44,371 bases of DNA from Helcococcus sueciensis DSM 17243 (lineage in GTDB: Bacteria > Bacillota > Clostridia > Tissierellales > Peptoniphilaceae). Below are positions 42,801 through 44,371 of this stretch, piece by piece. Made by a program: the position numbers and the translations under genes. The notes beneath the pieces were generated by a model, which was given only the letters and a program-made list of their open reading frames with translations, did not search any database and was not told the DNA's origin. The stretch lies in NCBI RefSeq assembly GCF_000423145.1, contig NZ_KE383981.1, positions 8,013-52,383 of the forward strand, in the 5' to 3' direction. The stretch's first letter is position 1; every line of letters begins with the position of its first letter.

Positions 42801-44371
42801 ATTCACTTCAAAAGAATGACTATAACTATTTACATCTATTATTTGGTAATGATGGATTTAGATTTTTACTAGATGACATGACAGTAAATACAAAAGATGC
42901 TAGTTATAAATCAGATGATGTTAAAGAAGGTATATTAAAAGGAAATGGAATATACGCTGCTTCTAAGAATTTAACAATAGATGCTGATAAGGCTTTAACA
43001 GAAGCAGAAATGGATGAAATAATAGAGTATGCAAATTCTAAAGGTATTACAATAATACCAGGATTAAATTCACCTGGACATATGGATGCTATATTAGAAG
43101 CTATGGTACATTTAGGTTTTGAAAGACCACATTATTATAATGGTGCAAAAAAATCTGTTACAACAATGGATCTACAAAAACCAGAAGTTGCAGAATTCAC
43201 AACAGAATTCATCCAATTGTATATAAACTATTTCTCAAATAAAGGAATGAAAGTATTTAACTTCGGAGCTGATGAATATGCAAATGATGCATTTGGAAAT
43301 CCAGGATGGGCAAATCTAGTTCAAAATGGTCAGTATGATTTATTTGTAGATTATGCAAATGAGTTATCAGAAAGAATTGTTAAAGCGAAGATGAGACCTT
43401 TAGCATTTAATGATGGTTTCTATTATAGAGGTGCTGAAGATAAAGAATTCAATAAACAATTAATAATTGCATATTGGACTGCAGGATGGTGGGGATTCAA
43501 TGTTGCCCCAACAACTACTTTTGTTGAAAAGGGACATGATATATTAAACGTAAACGATTCTTGGTACTATGTTCTTGGTAGAGAAAATTCTGGCGGATAC
43601 AATAGACAATCTGCATTGAACAATATGAAATCAGGAACAAAAGGATTTGATGTAAATGTTGGAACAAAAGTTGATACAATAGGTTCTATGATTGCTTTCT
43701 GGGCAGATGATCCAAGTGAAACTTATGAATTTGAAAAATTAAATGAGTGGATAAAAGTCTTTGCAGAAAACAATCCAAAACACTTTAATATCAAAGAATA
43801 TGAAGTAAATAAAGAACAATTAGCGTTTGCTATTGAAACTGTAGAAGCTGCTTTAGAAGAAGTAGAAGAAAAAATGACAGAAGATTCAATAGCAAATCTA
43901 AAAGCAAAATTAAAAGAAGCTAAAGATGCTTACAATGATGAATCAATAAAACAAGCTCAAGTAGATGAAGCTTTATTAAACTTAAAAGAAGCTTTTGAAA
44001 ATCTTGTAGAAAAAGAACCAGAACAATCAAAAGTTAATAAAGAAGAGCTTCAAAAAACATTAGAGTTAATACCTTCATTAATGGAAGATATTAAGGATAA
44101 ATTCACAGAAGAATCTGTTAAATCTTTAGAATCTGAAATTGAAAAATCAAACAAAGTTTTAGAAAAAGAAGATGCAACACAAGAAGAAGTAAATGAAGCT
44201 GTAACAAAATTAAAAGAAGCTTACAAGAATCTTGAACTAAAAGAAGAAAAAGAAGAAATAGATACATCTGTAATAGAAGCATTGATTGATAAGTTAAATA
44301 AATCTTTAGAAGAAAATTCTGACAAATTGACAGATGAGTCAAAAGAAAATCTTGAAAATGCTATTAAATCA
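39845..44371 (+). CDS. Secreted endo-beta-N-acetylglucosaminidase (GH85) fused to a GH20 hexosaminidase, 3' truncated
   Basis: An uninterrupted frame of 1509 codons runs off the window end. AGGAGG precedes ATG 39845. Residues 1-34 are a signal peptide (KKKFLKKALAFVLGATIAL..., cleavage after YVFA). Residues about 85-400 form a GH85 barrel with the catalytic pair Asn216-Glu218 in GYFFNQET, as in EndoD-type enzymes that cut the chitobiose core of N-glycans. Beta-sandwich and Fn3-like parts follow (about 410-690). A discoidin-like module lies at about 697-842 and another Fn3-like part at 850-945. A GH20 barrel (about 964-1310) has the catalytic Asp1143-Glu1144 in FGADEYAND, closest in style to pneumococcal StrH. 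From about 1320 helical FIVAR-type repeats begin. A C-terminal sorting signal is expected beyond the window. Confidence 0.93.
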   Translation, partial: MIFKSDSKKKFLKKALAFVLGATIALNPMTYVFAQENATENTSSIDPVVQKKASLKPRGLRLNLDSIPEWDPANLPNDELNRGSVPLKERVKGSPINEYASSEGEILSLAYLLGNNYSKYSSVGDYEFNVNTFDMWQYVGTQVFWDGAVPTPDVIDAAHKNGVPILGTLFFNWSGSASDNEIFAKFLQKDSDGKYPAARKLAEIAKHYGFDGYFFNQETTGYATGGKSQELKDFILEMKAHGESIGQPLIISFYDAMANNGYRAHYDSINSANDIWMKKTEDGRIAVDQFFANFNWYTNKINSSKEHMESIDRSPFDFYAGFELQKDITYTKKGNRPALLGDDNKLKVSIGLFIPDTINGEAKTEEGLHDAINKFWTGENRNPATINDAPNVYNGMARYVVDTTPILEPNFYTSFNTGHGRHWFKDGNKVVTQDWNSRSVQDVLPTWTWWTNTDKGQPLNAYYDFEDAYNGGSSVKLYGKIDEWSYHEVNLFATKFKPQNDTFLDITYKGGQGASLNLTVNLDENYAPSAVRELRLIPSEEDKWETVRLDLSQFAGETIYSIGLKIENTAGNKDYKLNLGELVIGNSDAKLNAPQNFKVDEQAVHTGTEAEAIVSFDKVEGAYRYDVYKETENGEEWLFSSSNNNIYLPKLSRSIDSNETVQKLKVYAVAENGKYSEAATTEFDCGFAASDTTLAKDKYRNITPEAKLISTDNESKAKIINDTLVDLTDKWWNPGPDNTIIEFEEPRTVKRWVIEHAGHAGESYNDGAMNAANYSLDYWDEDSQSWKTAEDVVGNIYHVDDRILPEPVTAKRWRLNVTKVDNGTPWGGLRIYNWKMYEELDTESDNIPMTSAEIVHQKDDLYAIKFNKEKLSRFYRQKMSDFTIRVYRDAEATDLIAEKVFDENGYAVFTDVKLEGDKGSVFYRTQEEGKEESNILALSYVNSDNSVEEPEDEVLPNPFGDEKAKIVSLDAGRKYFSVKDIKQIIDSLQKNDYNYLHLLFGNDGFRFLLDDMTVNTKDASYKSDDVKEGILKGNGIYAASKNLTIDADKALTEAEMDEIIEYANSKGITIIPGLNSPGHMDAILEAMVHLGFERPHYYNGAKKSVTTMDLQKPEVAEFTTEFIQLYINYFSNKGMKVFNFGADEYANDAFGNPGWANLVQNGQYDLFVDYANELSERIVKAKMRPLAFNDGFYYRGAEDKEFNKQLIIAYWTAGWWGFNVAPTTTFVEKGHDILNVNDSWYYVLGRENSGGYNRQSALNNMKSGTKGFDVNVGTKVDTIGSMIAFWADDPSETYEFEKLNEWIKVFAENNPKHFNIKEYEVNKEQLAFAIETVEAALEEVEEKMTEDSIANLKAKLKEAKDAYNDESIKQAQVDEALLNLKEAFENLVEKEPEQSKVNKEELQKTLELIPSLMEDIKDKFTEESVKSLESEIEKSNKVLEKEDATQEEVNEAVTKLKEAYKNLELKEEKEEIDTSVIEALIDKLNKSLEENSDKLTDESKENLENAIKS
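43813..44371 (+). repeat. FIVAR-type helical repeat region (protein repeats)
   Basis: Within the GH85-GH20 protein, residues from about 1323 to the window end contain two full and one partial repeat of about 75 residues. They share patterns such as EEKMTEDSIANLKAKLKEAK and VDEALLNLKEAFENL, typical of FIVAR domains that form stalks in cell-wall proteins. The third copy is cut by the window end. Confidence 0.75.

Overview
The window is a very AT-rich, densely packed stretch of a low-GC Gram-positive chromosome. The evidence is the gene content: an MMS-type dnaG-rpoD cluster, the FloA/NfeD-PhoH-YbeY-Era-RecO-GlyQS order typical of Firmicutes, a class B sortase, cell-wall sorting signals, and AGGAGG ribosome binding sites. 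The two-subunit GlyQS, PepC, paired M3 oligoendopeptidases and NPxTG-type sorting motif suggest an anaerobic or facultative coccus of the Peptoniphilaceae (Helcococcus, Parvimonas or Anaerococcus-like). That family placement is an inference, and the genus cannot be fixed from the sequence alone.

Layout. Positions 1-1170 hold the C-terminal end of a sortase-anchored surface protein. Aminopeptidase C (1308-2636) stands alone between hairpin terminators. A cytoplasmic GH13 amylase, PrmA and RsmE follow (2850-6377), then rpsU with its own promoter and terminator. A 13-gene unit runs from nfeD (6817) to rpoD (20156): nfeD, floA, a charged unknown protein, phoH, ybeY, a diacylglycerol-kinase/PAP2 fusion, era, recO, glyQ, glyS, the PPDK regulator, dnaG and rpoD. 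It has one internal hairpin before phoH and ends in a strong terminator. A second unit (20269-25612) carries trmK, a Nif3 family gene, the RNase P RNA, dut, a DUF4091 protein and an APC-type permease, and ends in a bidirectional terminator shared with convergent galT.

Positions 26794-28528 encode a class B sortase overlapping an 8-oxoguanine glycosylase. A gene-free repeat-bearing stretch and a GNAT gene follow. Then come groES-groEL under a degenerate CIRCE element, and an operon of an atypical OmpR-type regulator, PepF, a DNA methyltransferase-type repair protein and a metallophosphatase. A ZIP metal transporter (minus strand, frame broken at a T9 tract) lies divergent to a second M3 peptidase. 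From 39845 to the window end runs an uninterrupted 1509-codon frame for a secreted GH85 plus GH20 enzyme with FIVAR repeats, whose 3' end is outside the window.

Together the accessory genes fit a host-associated lifestyle. A surface endo/exo-hexosaminidase trims host N-glycans, a sortase anchors surface proteins, galT and the amylase handle released or stored sugar, and PepC and the two PepF-type enzymes finish peptide breakdown. The most unusual features are the large insertion in the primary sigma factor, the enlarged RNase P RNA, the GH85-GH20 fusion, the lipid kinase-phosphatase fusion, an apparent ATT start codon for phoH, and the degenerate repeats near 28.6 kb. I did not see a clear defence system, prophage, insertion sequence or CRISPR array.
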